Source of the DNA: Epithemia pelagica
Lineage: Eukaryota > Bacillariophyta > Bacillariophyceae > Surirellales > Surirellaceae
Direction of reading: 5' to 3'
NCBI GenBank assembly: GCA_946965045.2
Contig: OX337230.1
Location: forward strand, 1,674,001 to 1,738,000
Length of the DNA: 64,000 nucleotides
The notes under the pieces were generated by a model, which saw only the letters and a program-made list of their open reading frames with translations, had not been told where the DNA came from and did not search any database. Position numbers and translations under genes: made by a program. Of the stretch, positions 1 through 10,687 are shown one piece after another. The first letter of the stretch is position 1, and every line of letters begins with the position of its first letter.

Positions 1-480
1 TCACTGATGTCAAACAAGATATACATTATTATTGCCCTGAATATTTAACAATATGGCCCATATCTATTAGGCTATCCCCCCTTCCCCCAAAGCAATACGA
101 GTACGAGTGCGAGTACACTCGAGAGTACAATAAAAATGATTAGGAGTAATGAATCGCGTTGGGCCTGACATATCGGAAGGTATGAAACAGCCCATATAAA
201 TAAAATAATACTACGAGTCTTCGAGTACTCGTACTACGAGAGTAATTGCAATGTTCCGAATTGAGAGCTCCGAGAATGACAACGGATACGATCCAGAACC
301 TAGCGGTCTCTGTCCCATGGCTGACCGCAGGACGGCGTCTCAAATCCCAAGTCATCCCAGTGAAATTCGAATTCATTGACTCGATCATTCAGGTTCCAGG
401 GACGGCCCATTGGAGGCGGAGTTTCCAGCAAATGCCTGCTGTTGACTGAATCGATTTGCAGCGGATGGATGGACGAATGA
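1..480. other. Non-coding stretch with GAGTAC-rich clusters
   Basis: No convincing gene is seen. Two clusters, near 92-128 and 209-242, are rich in the words CGAGTAC and GTACTCG, partly in inverted orientation. They may be the remains of a small repeat or hairpin-forming element. Short open frames here lack any recognisable domain. Confidence 0.5.
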
Positions 481-1398
481 ATGAATGAGTTGCGGATGAT
501 CTCCAGCTTCAATCAGCCAATGTCCGTGCCGCGACGGTGTGGAACAAAAGTCGTCGAGTTGGAAAAGAGGGTTTCATTTGCTATTGATTCTCCTATCCAT
601 TGCGAGAGGGAAACTGAAAGACACGAGCTTGGTTCCCAGGTGGATTGTGAATTGGAAAAGAGGGTTTCTTTTTCGATTGATTCTTCTATTAACAGGGATT
701 CTTCGCGAGTTGATCGTTTCCAGGTAGAATGTGCTCCTGGGAAGCTAACAGAAGACTCGGGTCACATATCGGAGGCTTCCTATGATCTTGCCTGGGACCG
801 AGACCGGGGTTGGTCTCGGCGACGAGTAACCAACATCACAGAAAGTGATCATAGTTTACCGTTGGATGTACTAAACACTCCCATTCACGATGATCTCTCT
901 GACAGGTATGTTTGAATGCCGCTTATAACAATATGAGTGAGCAAATCAAGTGTAGTATTGTGCTCATGAAATCTCTTTTGCTTTGTCGTTATGGGCAAAA
1001 GCATGTTGGAGGATATTGCCGGTAATGACGATTTTGCTCAGTGTTCGTTCGAGATTGATGAACTCAATGTTTCTAATGAGCTTCTGAGTTCCATGCCTTC
1101 TCAGTCCCCTTTGCAAGAGCTGAAACGAGGAGCCTTCCAGACTGGGAAAGGAGACAACGACATGAGTTTGCGGAGAAGAAGGAAAACATCTTTAGATATA
1201 ATGACAGAGAGTGAGGCGCAGGATGCACCCATAATAAAGTCAAAGAAGACTGCACTCTCAGATAGCGATGCCAAAGAAAAGCTGAAAACCGACCCACAAG
1301 TCCTTTTCATTGGAGAAATCATCCAGTCCCTGCGGATGATAAGTGATGATGAACACTCCTGCAGTTCAGACTCAAAAAGGCACCCTGAGGGAGGATGA
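481..1398 (+). CDS. Unknown protein with two RVSF (PP1-docking-like) repeats, one intron
   Basis: Two exons, 481..905 and 1002..1398, are joined by a 96-bp intron (donor GTATGT at 906, acceptor AG at 1000-1001). The phases match exactly (two bases plus one, giving a Ser codon) and yield about 273 aa from the ATG at 481. I do not recognise the family. The N-terminal third has an internal duplication: ELEKRVSF-x-IDS occurs at residues 27-36 and again 31 residues later. RVSF fits the RVxF docking motif bound by protein phosphatase 1, so a PP1-interacting role is an inference only. The rest is hydrophilic, with basic (RRRRK) and Ser/Asp-rich segments, and looks disordered. The splice model comes from phase and consensus, not transcripts. 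Confidence 0.55.
556..689 (+). repeat. In-frame direct repeat (2 x ~41 bp, 93 bp apart) encoding RVSF motifs
   Basis: Copies lie at 556..596 and 649..689. They share most bases, including GGAAAAGAGGGTTTC, and are spaced by 31 codons, so both encode the same ELEKRVSF motif. Confidence 0.7.
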
Positions 1399-1936
1399 AT
1401 GGATTGGTTGCTATTATGTGCATTGTCCAGAATCAAGATAGGTAACGGGACTCTTGTGATGACGCGGCCCTGAATGCTTGTGCTCCCCATTTGAACAAAG
1501 CCAGTGTACGCTGACAGAGGCAGCGAGCATACGGAGGGTAGCGCTTCTCAAAGGAATATGATGCAATGCAAACACAGGACATCAATGAATGACACAGAAA
1601 CGTGGTCGACAGTCGACCCAAACCGACCACATGATTAAGGTTTTTCGGGGGATGCCACCACAAAGTTTTGAGGGGCTGTTTAGTATATAATGCATTTTTA
1701 ATACTTTAGCGGGGAGACATTGAAACAATAGAGTCTAGTGGTCTATACTATGTCCGTCTTCTGGTTGTGTTGAGTGAACTCATGTGACCCTCATGATCCG
1801 AGAAGAGGTTATTGTGTTCCACAAGTCTCGGCTTCTGGAGCATTTCTTGCATGGAAAAATAGAGGCAGAGTGTTGCCGGGGTGTCGAGTCATGGACGGTC
1901 GTTCGACGCGTTGAAAGATGCGCAAGTTCCTGATCA
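1399..1936. other. Intergenic region, no gene seen
   Basis: No coding signal is visible. A short dyad with 7-bp arms (GGTCGAC / GTCGACC, one-base spacer) sits at 1604..1618. This region separates the 3' ends of two converging genes. Confidence 0.5.
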
Positions 1937-3304
1937 TCAACTGACTTCTTTCACCACAACCTTTTTTCGTTCCGATGTGAATTTATGCTCTCCCTTACGA
2001 TCATATTTCACACGGTTGGCTTGCTTCTTGTCAGCGCTTTCTTTCTGAATGACTGCCTGTTTCGTCAAATTTCGAATGGCTCTGGGAACCTTGCGCGATT
2101 TATGAATCTTCCGAACCTCTGGCAATTGCTTATAGCGATCAACCAAGGCAGCACGGTAATTCATCGACTTCTCCTCTCTTCGTGTCAGCTGACCAAGTTG
2201 TTCATTGGCAACTGCCTTCCACAAACGTAAATTGCTATCGTCAGAACCGGAAATGACAAACTTGTTGTCAGCCGTATACTGAACTGTATGGACTCTTTGC
2301 ATTCGCTTGGTGTGGTAAATTTCTCTCGAAGTTCCTTCTAGTAAGGGAAATATTCGAATCGTCTTATCGTAAGAGCCTGTCACGAATTCTCGTCCCGTCG
2401 GTGCCCATGCCAAGGAAAGGACGGCCGATGTATGACCCTTGTAAATTCTCATAGGACTGTCGAGCTTTCGCATATCAAACAGGTAGCATTGGTAGTCCTC
2501 GTTGGCAACTGCAAAATTCATGGGTTCCATGGGATTCCACTTCAAGTCGTTACTCCGCATGCGAAGGACCGTCTTCTTCAAGGCATTGCTCGATCGAATA
2601 TCGTGCAAACCAATGCCTCGGTCAAGACTGCAATGGGCCAACAAGTGTCCTTCTACTGGATGCCATCGAACGGTGGATACTGTATCATCTGATCCAAATA
2701 GGTCACTATGCGTCTGTAAGGCATGCGTTCGATCAGGGCTCCATATCTGCACAGCGTCGTCCGATGCAGTCGCAAATCGGTCCGCTTCAACCCAGGAATG
2801 GTCAATACATTTGAAAGAACCGTTACATCTCCAGGTCGCAACGGGTGAATGCGAAGAAGCCCCATCTTTTTTATCATTGGGATGAAGTGTCCAGCGATGA
2901 ACTGACCCTTCATCGCTGCATGAATAAAATGCCTGTCCACCATGTGCAAATACCACTCCAGTCACATTTCGGTTGTGGGCCGGAATTTCCGTCAAACACT
3001 TTCGAGAGGCCAAGTCCCAGAGATTCACACAACCATCTGCGGCTCCCGAGACGAGAGGTAACAGAGCACTCCGACTTGTGGCTGAACATGTGACTGCGTC
3101 TCGATGTCCCAGTCCAATATTTCCCACAAGCGGCATGGCAAACATGCGTTCCATTTTGGCGGCTGTGACAGCCCGGGTATATTCTCGCGCCCTTTGCATT
3201 GGATGATAAGAAGGATTCAGGTTTCTCGACGTCCGCCGAAGATCACTAACACATTCTCTCTCGACGGAGGCGCCGGAGCTACGCTTGAGAGCTCTGACCT
3301 TCAT
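1937..3304 (-). CDS. SOF1: Sof1/DCAF13-family WD-repeat protein (SSU processome)
   Basis: A 455-aa WD40 protein. The start is placed at the ATG at 3304 because the protein then begins MKVRALKR, as Sof1 proteins do; the longer frame upstream opens only with GTG. The N-terminal NPSYHPMQRAREYTRAV block, several WD repeats (for example GSYDKTIRIF and SGSDDSNLRLW) and the Sof1 C-terminal block (LPEVRKIHKSRKVPRAI, then KREHKF-like basic residues) all match. The family acts in the nucleolus in the U3-containing small-subunit processome during 18S rRNA maturation; the animal orthologue DCAF13 is also a Cul4-DDB1 receptor. The length is typical and no intron is needed. Confidence 0.93.
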   Translation of the reverse strand: MKVRALKRSSGASVERECVSDLRRTSRNLNPSYHPMQRAREYTRAVTAAKMERMFAMPLVGNIGLGHRDAVTCSATSRSALLPLVSGAADGCVNLWDLASRKCLTEIPAHNRNVTGVVFAHGGQAFYSCSDEGSVHRWTLHPNDKKDGASSHSPVATWRCNGSFKCIDHSWVEADRFATASDDAVQIWSPDRTHALQTHSDLFGSDDTVSTVRWHPVEGHLLAHCSLDRGIGLHDIRSSNALKKTVLRMRSNDLKWNPMEPMNFAVANEDYQCYLFDMRKLDSPMRIYKGHTSAVLSLAWAPTGREFVTGSYDKTIRIFPLLEGTSREIYHTKRMQRVHTVQYTADNKFVISGSDDSNLRLWKAVANEQLGQLTRREEKSMNYRAALVDRYKQLPEVRKIHKSRKVPRAIRNLTKQAVIQKESADKKQANRVKYDRKGEHKFTSERKKVVVKEVS

Positions 3305-3675
3305 GGTCGAGAAAAGAAAACAAAACTTTTTGATGGTTGTGCGACTTTCGCAATTCTGGCGATTTGTACGAGCACATGACAGACGCTTCACGAGCGAAAC
3401 GTGACCGAACTAACTACTCCTATCTCCTTTTGGCCGAAGATGAACATGGTAGCCGCGCGATACTCCCCATAGGAGCATGTTTGGATGGATAATAGATAGG
3501 CGTCGGAAAAAGACCAACGTACGACCATCATTGGTTAAATGAGGACGACTCAGTCGGGTACGACATCGGATGACAAAAGGAAGATATGCTACTCAGTCTC
3601 ATCATTGAAAAAGTTGAGCAAACCGCAAACCGGTGATTTTTCAAGGTCTCGCCTATAATCCACAATGACATTCGC
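3305..3675. other. Intergenic region between two minus-strand genes
   Basis: This is the upstream region of the Sof1 gene and the 3' region of the proteasome-like gene. Apart from the 23-bp tandem repeat at its right edge, nothing is recognised. Confidence 0.5.
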
Positions 3676-3694
3676 CTATAATCCACAATGACAT
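3649..3694. repeat. Tandem repeat, 2 x 23 bp
   Basis: Perfect copies lie at 3649..3671 and 3672..3694 (unit begins TCGCCTATAATCC). The stop codon of the proteasome-like gene (3676-3678) falls inside the second copy. A small duplication may therefore have set the present C-terminus. Confidence 0.85.
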
Positions 3695-4653
3695 TCTGCC
3701 TGTAGATTTCCGCGTCTGCCAAAAGAGGGCTCAATCGTCCAAACATTGAAGAACGAACCTTCGCCTCTTTCCTTTTTACTTTTTTGTTCACGCATGAGAC
3801 GAACCAATCTCCTCATGACAAGGATTTTGGATGTTAGGCCATTATCGGTTCCCGTCTTTTGCTCCGTCAGTATGGTGGGATATTCTTGATGCAAACGTTT
3901 CATGAGTGCAACTTCATTCTTTCCCGATACACAATAGAGGCAATCTTCCATAATACCTCCAGGACCACTTCGATACAACTGCAAGTACTTGCTCAGTGCG
4001 TGTGGAAGCTTCTCTTTCGCAGGCTCTGACGCACTGTTCCTAGTTGATTCATTTGTTGGTTCTAACGAAGATTCTAATGACTCTTTCTCAGTCGTTTCGA
4101 CCGCTGGTACAAAAGGATCCACGCCGGCAATCATCACAGTGCATCCAAAGGGTCGACATCCTCCCTCCCGTGTTAACTGATGTTGAAGCGACGCTGCTTC
4201 TTCGGCAACTTCTCGTACCGTAGGCGGCTCTCCATTTGACATGTGCTGCCGTTGACACCATAAACGCAAAAAGTCGGCCGTAAAGATTGTGTCACCAGCC
4301 ACACCCGTACCAAACAAAAAGATGTGGTCATCCAGACGATGTACATGCAATTGTTGGTGCCGTTCATTCTGGCACACGACCACGTATAGGATTGAATCTT
4401 CCAGTGATAAGGCACAGAGAATTGGGGACGATCGTGCAACCGCTTGCATACTGTATTCGACTTGAAGAAGACGTCCGTTTGGATCAAATTGGGTAATGCT
4501 ACGATCATAGCGTTCTTGTCGATTTGCGACTCGAACAACACGTCGTCGCGAATGGGCTCCCTCCCCAAGTCCCACCATCAAGATCCCAATAGCAAGTGTC
4601 TTCCATACTAGACCACATAACGAAACAGAAGAAGGTCGACGGTGAACTTCCAT
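3676..4653 (-). CDS. Proteasome alpha-subunit-like protein with N-terminal signal peptide
   Basis: A 325-aa protein from the ATG at 4653; the frame extends upstream only through a poly-A/T tract and has no better start. Residues about 1-36 form a hydrophobic signal-like leader (LAIGILMVGLGEGAHS). The mature part then opens with the alpha-type signature RYDRSITQFDPNGRLLQVEYS and continues as an N-terminal-nucleophile hydrolase fold (GTGVAGDT, then RPFGCTVMIAGVDP). An acidic Glu/Ser insertion of about 40 residues follows, and the C-terminus is divergent. Ordinary 20S alpha subunits are about 240-260 aa, cytosolic/nuclear and have no signal peptide. The leader lacks an aromatic residue after the likely cleavage site (A-H), the pattern known for diatom preproteins that stop in the periplastid compartment rather than the stroma. 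That location is inferred. Confidence 0.75.
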   Translation of the reverse strand: MEVHRRPSSVSLCGLVWKTLAIGILMVGLGEGAHSRRRVVRVANRQERYDRSITQFDPNGRLLQVEYSMQAVARSSPILCALSLEDSILYVVVCQNERHQQLHVHRLDDHIFLFGTGVAGDTIFTADFLRLWCQRQHMSNGEPPTVREVAEEAASLQHQLTREGGCRPFGCTVMIAGVDPFVPAVETTEKESLESSLEPTNESTRNSASEPAKEKLPHALSKYLQLYRSGPGGIMEDCLYCVSGKNEVALMKRLHQEYPTILTEQKTGTDNGLTSKILVMRRLVRLMREQKSKKERGEGSFFNVWTIEPSFGRRGNLQAECHCGL

Positions 4654-4670
4654 GGTTTCCTTTGAACGCT

Positions 4671-4691
4671 CAAAAAAAAAAAAAAAAAAAA
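4671..4691 (+). repeat. Poly-A tract
   Basis: An uninterrupted A run of about 21 bases lies just upstream of the proteasome-like gene. Read on the minus strand it would encode poly-Phe, which argues against an upstream start for that gene. Its orientation is wrong for the poly-A tail of the neighbouring minus-strand LINE. Confidence 0.8.
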
Positions 4692-4754
4692 ACTGGAAAT
4701 CTATTTTAACGCTGCCGCACGCACCACGCATGGTGACGCCGACCGACGCGCCGG

Positions 4755-4808
4755 GCCTAGAAAACTAGGCGAGGACTAAATAGGGTAGCTTGAGAAGAAC
4801 TCAAGCTA
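4755..4808 (-). other. Two hairpins at the LINE 3' end
   Basis: The first is a 6-bp stem (GCCTAG / CTAGGC) with a four-A loop at 4755..4770. The second is a 9-bp stem (TAGCTTGAG / CTCAAGCTA) with a five-base loop at 4786..4808. The second overlaps the stop codon at 4801-4803. Structured 3' tails are recognised by the reverse transcriptase in several LINE families; that role here is inferred. Confidence 0.6.
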
Positions 4809-7800
4809 GTCCAGCATAATGAAGAATGACGGGACGCCATGTGTTGAGCCAGGTATGTAATTGAGTGGAGGTGGTTTCATGGAGAAAATGAGTTGCAGTA
4901 GAATCATAAAAGAAGGTACGATCTGCCCAAGGAACAGACGATCGCAGAAGATACAAGTCGACAATTTCGCGACGGGCTTGGTCGAGAGAAGCAGCTTCAC
5001 GAGTGGGGGCATTACGACCGTGAACATCCAGATTACGGCGCGTCCAGAGGTTGTGCACGTGTTGCCATATAATTTTGATACTGCCACAAATAGAGCGATG
5101 TCCAGAGAACTTGACAGGGTTCAATTCATGAGCAGAGACAAATTTGTCTTGGAGACTAATCCAGTCCTTGAGAAAGCGACCGAAGAACAATTGATCCCAT
5201 CCAACAAGCGTTTGGCGGATAATCAGGGCTTGATATGGTGCAGGGACAGTCGGAAGCGCAATAGGAGTGTCAGCAAGCCACAGGCGCATTGCTTCACGAA
5301 GAATGGTGACGAGACATGGATCGAAAGAGTTCTCAGTCCAAAATTCATTGAGCTCATCGAACAATGGACCTGTCCAGTTTCGTCTAGACGGGCAGCGAAG
5401 GAAGTGGGAGCGATTTTCTTGTATGTTCGGACAGTTTGGGCACATGCACGTATAATGGTTGGCGTAGTGTTGTTTGAGAGTGCCAACTGGTAGCCAGTTG
5501 TGGACGTATTTGGTGAGAAAATGGCAGCGATGAAAGTTTGCCCGCATCACAGAACCGTGTGTGTCCCAGCAAATTGAATCAAAGACCAAAGAAGACCAGT
5601 GATGTTTAGATTTCAGGTACTCTGTAATTACCGGGTCGCTCGAAAGACGGCGAAGAGTGCTTCTGTAGTTGGATGTAATGGTCCCAGACGGGCCATGCAA
5701 CGCAGCAACAGTGCCAGTAATGAGTGGGCTGAACCGAGAAGAAATTGTTGTAGGGTAACGGTATTCATCAGCTAAATGGTCAGCTTGGACGTTCAATTGA
5801 GCTTCAAGAGGCAATGTCTCATACGGGTGATATTGATCTTGATGTGCCTTGACATGACTGAGCGGAGGAATCGAGGGAAACTGACGTAATGTATAAACTA
5901 TCGACTGCTGCAAATCCCAGTCGGGTCCCATTGTTGAGTAAGGGTATTCAACTTGCCAGTCCAAATGTTGTCTGACGGTTTTGATCATGCTCAATGAATC
6001 CGTGTAAAAGTGTAGATCGTTGGGGAGATTCTGATTGTGAAAAAGACATAGGTGGTAAATGGAACGTAGCAAGGACAGATAGCCGTAGCTTTCTGCCCGA
6101 AACGATGAAGTCCTGAATCCGGGGGCGGAGCCGGCCAATTCAAACAGGCGTTGGTTTTCATGGGAGGCACATACAGCACCGAAGCTCCCGGTAAAGAGAG
6201 CCGCGGAACCATCGCTGCACAGGACAAGTCCGTTTGTGAATTGTTCGAACAAAATTGAAGGAGAGCAACGGAGAACAAATCCGGAAAGAAGATCTTGTTC
6301 CCACTTTGGCAAAGACATCACATGAGCAGTAAACGTGTTAGGGACTTCCTGTGGCACAGGATCCAGACGGTGACTATACTTGTGAAGAATCCTCTGGTTG
6401 AACGGAGCAGGTGTCGTCGTAACTGGGACAGCAGCTGCTGGGACAATGAGAGTAAATTGGTCAGTCGGTGAGAACCAGCGGTACAAGTTTTCATGGTAGA
6501 TTCGGTAGTTGGCACCATCGAGGACAAACAGTCGAGATGACTGTTCGCACAAATAACAATTCCATTTCCGTATTGTTGAGTAGCCAGTTTTTAGCCATTT
6601 GCCCAAAGGGTTGTTGAGTCGTCTGTTAGTATCGCTGGTGGTTAAGGTTGAAAGAAATTTCCGCCACAAGTTCCATGCTTTGGTGCTCGGATAATCTTGG
6701 TAGGCTGTTAGTCCTCGTAGAGTAGAATGTTGTAGATGCAGACCAAGAGTAGGTGATAAAGATAAGCATTGCCCGTTGCAGGTGGTAATATCGCTAACCA
6801 GTGTAACACCGAGATACAATCTGCATGCGTTCAATAGTTGCAAATCCAAAGGTTTCATGGTAAATTGTAAAGCGTGGTCCATTAGAAACGAGTCGTTTTC
6901 CCGCTGTAGAGGAATGATGAAATCTTGTGCGAGTTCAATTCTGCAGTCAACAGTTGCTAAAAAGGATCGGAGAGAAGGAAGCCACATCATGGGAGCTAAG
7001 TGGGGGAGTGGAGTTTTGACATCTTCGAGAATAGATACACTGGTACCGGCTAGCCACTGGCCCCAGGACACTGTAATGTGAGCAAGATCAGATGGCAATC
7101 CTTGGGACCGCAGACACGCAAGGAACATGTAGACTTGTGAGATTCCTCGTTCGGTAGCTAGGGATCGCAAGCCAATTCCTCCGAAATCTGGGGACCCGTA
7201 CACGATTGCATTTGGAGTGCACCTGTTATAACCGCATTTTGGTAACAGGACCTTCTTGAATTGTCATTGGAGGGCTTTACAGTGCTTGTCAGAGAGGGAT
7301 GATGATGGCATTGAGTAGGTAATGCTTGGTAAGTAGACCGAATGATAATACGCCCAGGCGTCTGTTCGATTAAACGGGCTTCGTGCCATGACACTGGTAT
7401 GTTGACTGTTTTTCTTGGCTAGAGCAAGGAAGAGACTTCGGTCGGTTGAAGCCGGTGATTTCATTACACCAAGTGTTTTATGGCTTTGATAAGCAGAGAG
7501 TTGCTTTAGCGGATGCGGTGAATTGTTGTTGTTAAACTGTATGCTGATACGAGGTCCAATCTGGCCATTGCAAAGGTACGGTAGCCCATCAATTGTAAAG
7601 TCAAAGTAGAGGAAGTGATACGAGCATTTGGTATCTTCCAGAGCTCCACCCGATACTCGTAGAACATCATTCCACCTTTGAGCATCCTTGGTAGCCTTGA
7701 CGATGTAATGTTCCGGTGACTGACGCTTGGGCAAGTTGAAGTCGTTCGTACTCCCGCTGGTGTCATCCACAAATCCTATCATAAAAACTTGAGCCTCAAT

Positions 7801-10329
7801 CTCTCCTTGTGGAGAACGAAATGTCGCTCCATGAGCCTTTTCATCGTACGCATGAAAAAGTACCGAACTGATTACACACCATATTCCTGGAGAGTTTCCT
7901 GCTCCCTGTCCGGAACCGTAGATTGGGAAAATTTTGCAGTGTTTGTAAAACTTCTCTGATACACCAAGTTGTGTCTTGCGGTAGTATTTTGCATCCTCTA
8001 GAGTTGCAGCATTGATAAATACCACTGATCAATGCTGGCCATAGGATCGAGATGCTAGGCTGCCAAACGACATCACGATTCTGTCGTAGCACGCCGTTGC
8101 ATCTTAGTCGAGGTGGACTAACGGCCGTTTGCTCGCGCGGCTAATCTCATATTGGAACTCTTCCAACATGGTTGGAAGGATAGCGTCTTTTCCTGGAACT
8201 CCACCGAACTGTTGAGGATGTAAAAGTTGATTGTTAGAACCGTTGCGTATCATCTGTCTCCATTTCACTGCTAAGATCAGGTTATAATCCTGTTCATACA
8301 GGTGTATAACTCTTAGACGATGAATCCGATGATTGTTTGGTTCCTTCAATATCATCACATTGACGATATGTTTCCATCGTGATAGGCTGTAGCAATGGCT
8401 GATAGCTAGATTGAGCATTGTCACTTGCCATTCGATAAGTTGATGTCGCTGTTGTTCCAGTTGAGCAGTTGCATCATCGTCATCTTCAATGGAGATTGGA
8501 TTGACCAGTGCCTTGCTATGAGACAGGTGAAAGCCAGACGGTGAGGTCGACGTCTTTTCAGGCCATGTTCGAATCTTTTCGGTCCACTCTTCGATTGTGA
8601 TTGTGTCCTTGATTTCGTCCAGGTTTGTTCGGGCCTGCATGTGGCGGAGTACATCTTGCGAGACTGAATCGAGTTCCTCTGTGTTCCATTGCCCTTCGAG
8701 AATTAGGTCTGCTACATGAGTCGACGCTCCCCAATCGATCCATTCAGAAAATGGTGGGCGAGTTGGAAAGAGACCATCTGCTTGACCAAAATGGGTTTGG
8801 TTGCGTTGAAGAAGACGACTTTCTATCTCTTCTGGCGTGTCAATACTGATCCAATCAACACAGGATTTGTAGTTAACGTCGTCAGGGTCGGCTGGTACGT
8901 CCAATCGAGTGATTCCTGCTTTCTCCGCTCCTCGACATTGGCGAATCTTCTTGTACATATTCTTGGTTCTTTCTGCCGCCATGAGATTCTTGACGAGTTT
9001 GGCCTTTTTCTTGTTACCTTTTGCCTCTGCGTCACGTAACTGGATAAGTTGTTCATTCTGACGATGAAAGACAGCATCTTTAGTTGATTGGCGGATCTGT
9101 TGTTGAATCTGTTGACACAGCGCTTGACATTCGGCCAGGGTTGTTGGTATTTCAAACTCTTCGTCTTGATTTTTGTACCTTGCAATTGCTTCTTCGAATG
9201 ACCTTTTTAGCCGGATAGACGATATTGTCTTGAGCAATATGTTCTTTCTTCGACGTAGCGTTGCCAGCTCGGACGAGAATGCTATATTTCTGGGCTTTCG
9301 TGTGCATTGCTTTGCTCCAAAAGTCCCAGCTCGTTGAAAATCGGCATCCAATTGCTCTTGAACTTGTGGTGTCCAGTGAGTTTTTGCTCTTTCTAGTCTT
9401 GTTCCAAGGTTGTGTTCTTGAAGATATCTGTGCTTTGCGGCGATATATTGTCGAACAGCGATAGGGTCCTTCGCGGTGAATTCTCGGCAAGGCATTGGTG
9501 CTAAGGCTTGTGTTCTGTTTCCAAAAAGTGCAAGCGTATCTAGATCAAGTATCATGCCTCTGTGGTCCCCGCTTCCTCGAAATTTAAAGGGCTCGTAGCA
9601 TGCGTATCGAACTGCGTCTGCAACTCTTTCGCTTGCCAGAATAAAATCAATTCGTTCGCTGCCTGTAACATGAGTACCGAAATCAGAATGTCCTATTTGT
9701 TGTTGCATCACGTCGACCAGATTGCATTGTGATCCGAGTGCTGACATTCCTTCACCCGAGTCTGACATAGACTCGTTGAAGTCTCCTAGCAAAAGGATCT
9801 CGCACTGTTGGTCTTGATATCGTTGAATGAATTCTCCCAGGTCCATTATGAATGCTTCTCGCGGTGATTCTCGTCTTCCTTGGACTAGCAGCATGCTTGA
9901 TTGTTGAGCGGAAGCTGTATACGATCGGACTGTTGTGTTTCCGTCATTATCAGTGTAGGTGATTGCTTGTTTACAGACTTGGTACGCTGCTACCACCAAG
10001 AGTTTCTTGTTGTTCTTGCAATTCATCAGTTGGAATGACCAACGGCCAAGTGAGTCGCTGCCTTGATCAATAATTCTTGCTGTGATACTACCCTGTGAGC
10101 CCATAAGGGTACCGCCGGGTTTGTAGTACCGTTTTCGTGCTGGTATATTGCTGCTCCCGATTGTTGTTTTAGAGAATTCAAAGTGTTTTCTGGTGGTGTC
10201 ATGTATGATGTTCTTGACTGCAGATTTTGTTGAGTCAATATTTGTTTCCGCTACTCCCCAGGTATCCGCTTGAAGTTTTTGCATCTCCAATAAGAACTCG
10301 GCATAATCTCCACCATTAACATACCCCAT
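4801..10329 (-). pseudogene. LINE polyprotein with three in-frame stop codons
   Basis: One 1,843-codon frame runs from the ATG at 10329 to the TGA at 4801. It is interrupted only by TAA at 8104-8106, TGA at 8029-8031 and TGA at 7264-7266; all three segments share the same frame and no frameshift is needed. Segment 1 (10329 to 8107) is APE-like (WGVAETNID, LLGDFNESMSD, GSERIDFIL) and the RT N-terminus. Between the first two stops the frame reads DATACYDRI, the RT motif A. Segment 2 carries GQGAGNSPG and the catalytic FVDD (near 7765). Segment 3 carries RNase H (CSDGSA, FRAESYG, FYTDSLS, VQADHLADE) and a CxCxxC..H..C motif. The first two stops are each one C-to-T change from Gln or Arg codons; the third is one change from Trp or Arg. 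It is probably inactive. Confidence 0.85.
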
Positions 10330-10336
10330 CGATCAT

Positions 10337-10624
10337 ATGCAGTCGCGCAAAAGAAGAAGGACACGAATTCTTGTGGTCAGTGTTCTGATCCAAAGATTCG
10401 TATCTTTTTGCTTCGGCTTTTCGCTCCATCCATCTCGTTCCAACGACGCCACGGTGGCATCTCCTCCATCTCCATGGCTTCGAATGCCTACCACCAGTGT
10501 TTGTCTCTCTGACGCAACAGACTCCGCACAATCATTTTCAACTCAAGTTCTGGATATAGGAACGACGTGTGATTCAAATGCTGTAAAGTCCATCTGTCAC
10601 GAATCCCTGAGTTCAAATGATTAA
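10337..10624 (+). CDS. Small ORF with signal-peptide-like N-terminus (uncertain)
   Basis: A 95-codon frame from an ATG. It has a basic start (RKRRRTR), a hydrophobic core (ILVVSVLI) and then FGFSLHPS, which resembles a signal peptide followed by a plastid-type transit segment. The rest is Ser/Thr-rich with no domain. It starts 7 bp from the start codon of the oppositely oriented LINE, so it may be a separate small gene, a first exon cut off from its body, or chance. Its frame is the same as that of the next gene, separated by a TAA. Confidence 0.25.
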   Translation: MQSRKRRRTRILVVSVLIQRFVSFCFGFSLHPSRSNDATVASPPSPWLRMPTTSVCLSDATDSAQSFSTQVLDIGTTCDSNAVKSICHESLSSND

Positions 10625-10687
10625 CTCTACACGCGCTTGAGGATAAATGACTTCATTGACAACTTCAAAAGCAGAAACGGCTTCGAA

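Larger units (their letters stand above)
4755..10329 (-). mobile_element. LINE (non-LTR retrotransposon), 5'-truncated, APE-RT-RNase H type
   Basis: A minus-strand element of about 5.6 kb. It encodes, in order, an exonuclease-endonuclease-phosphatase (APE-like) domain, a reverse transcriptase, an RNase H and a C-terminal Cys-rich motif, all in one frame. The frame begins inside the N-terminal part of the APE domain (the usual first strand and its Asn are missing), which suggests truncation during target-primed insertion. The 3' end has two hairpins (4755..4770 and 4786..4808) and no poly-A tail. No target-site duplication was found by eye, so both ends are approximate. The domain set resembles LINE families common in diatoms and oomycetes. 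Confidence 0.85.

Noticed and set aside
4654-4731. Longer proteasome-like ORF starting with a poly-Phe run
   Set aside because: The Phe run comes from the poly-A/T tract and the added codons have no ATG; the ATG at 4653 gives a proper leader.
7264-8031. Reading the LINE TGA codons as selenocysteine or readthrough
   Set aside because: A third stop is TAA, and no structural element supports recoding; simple decay is more likely.
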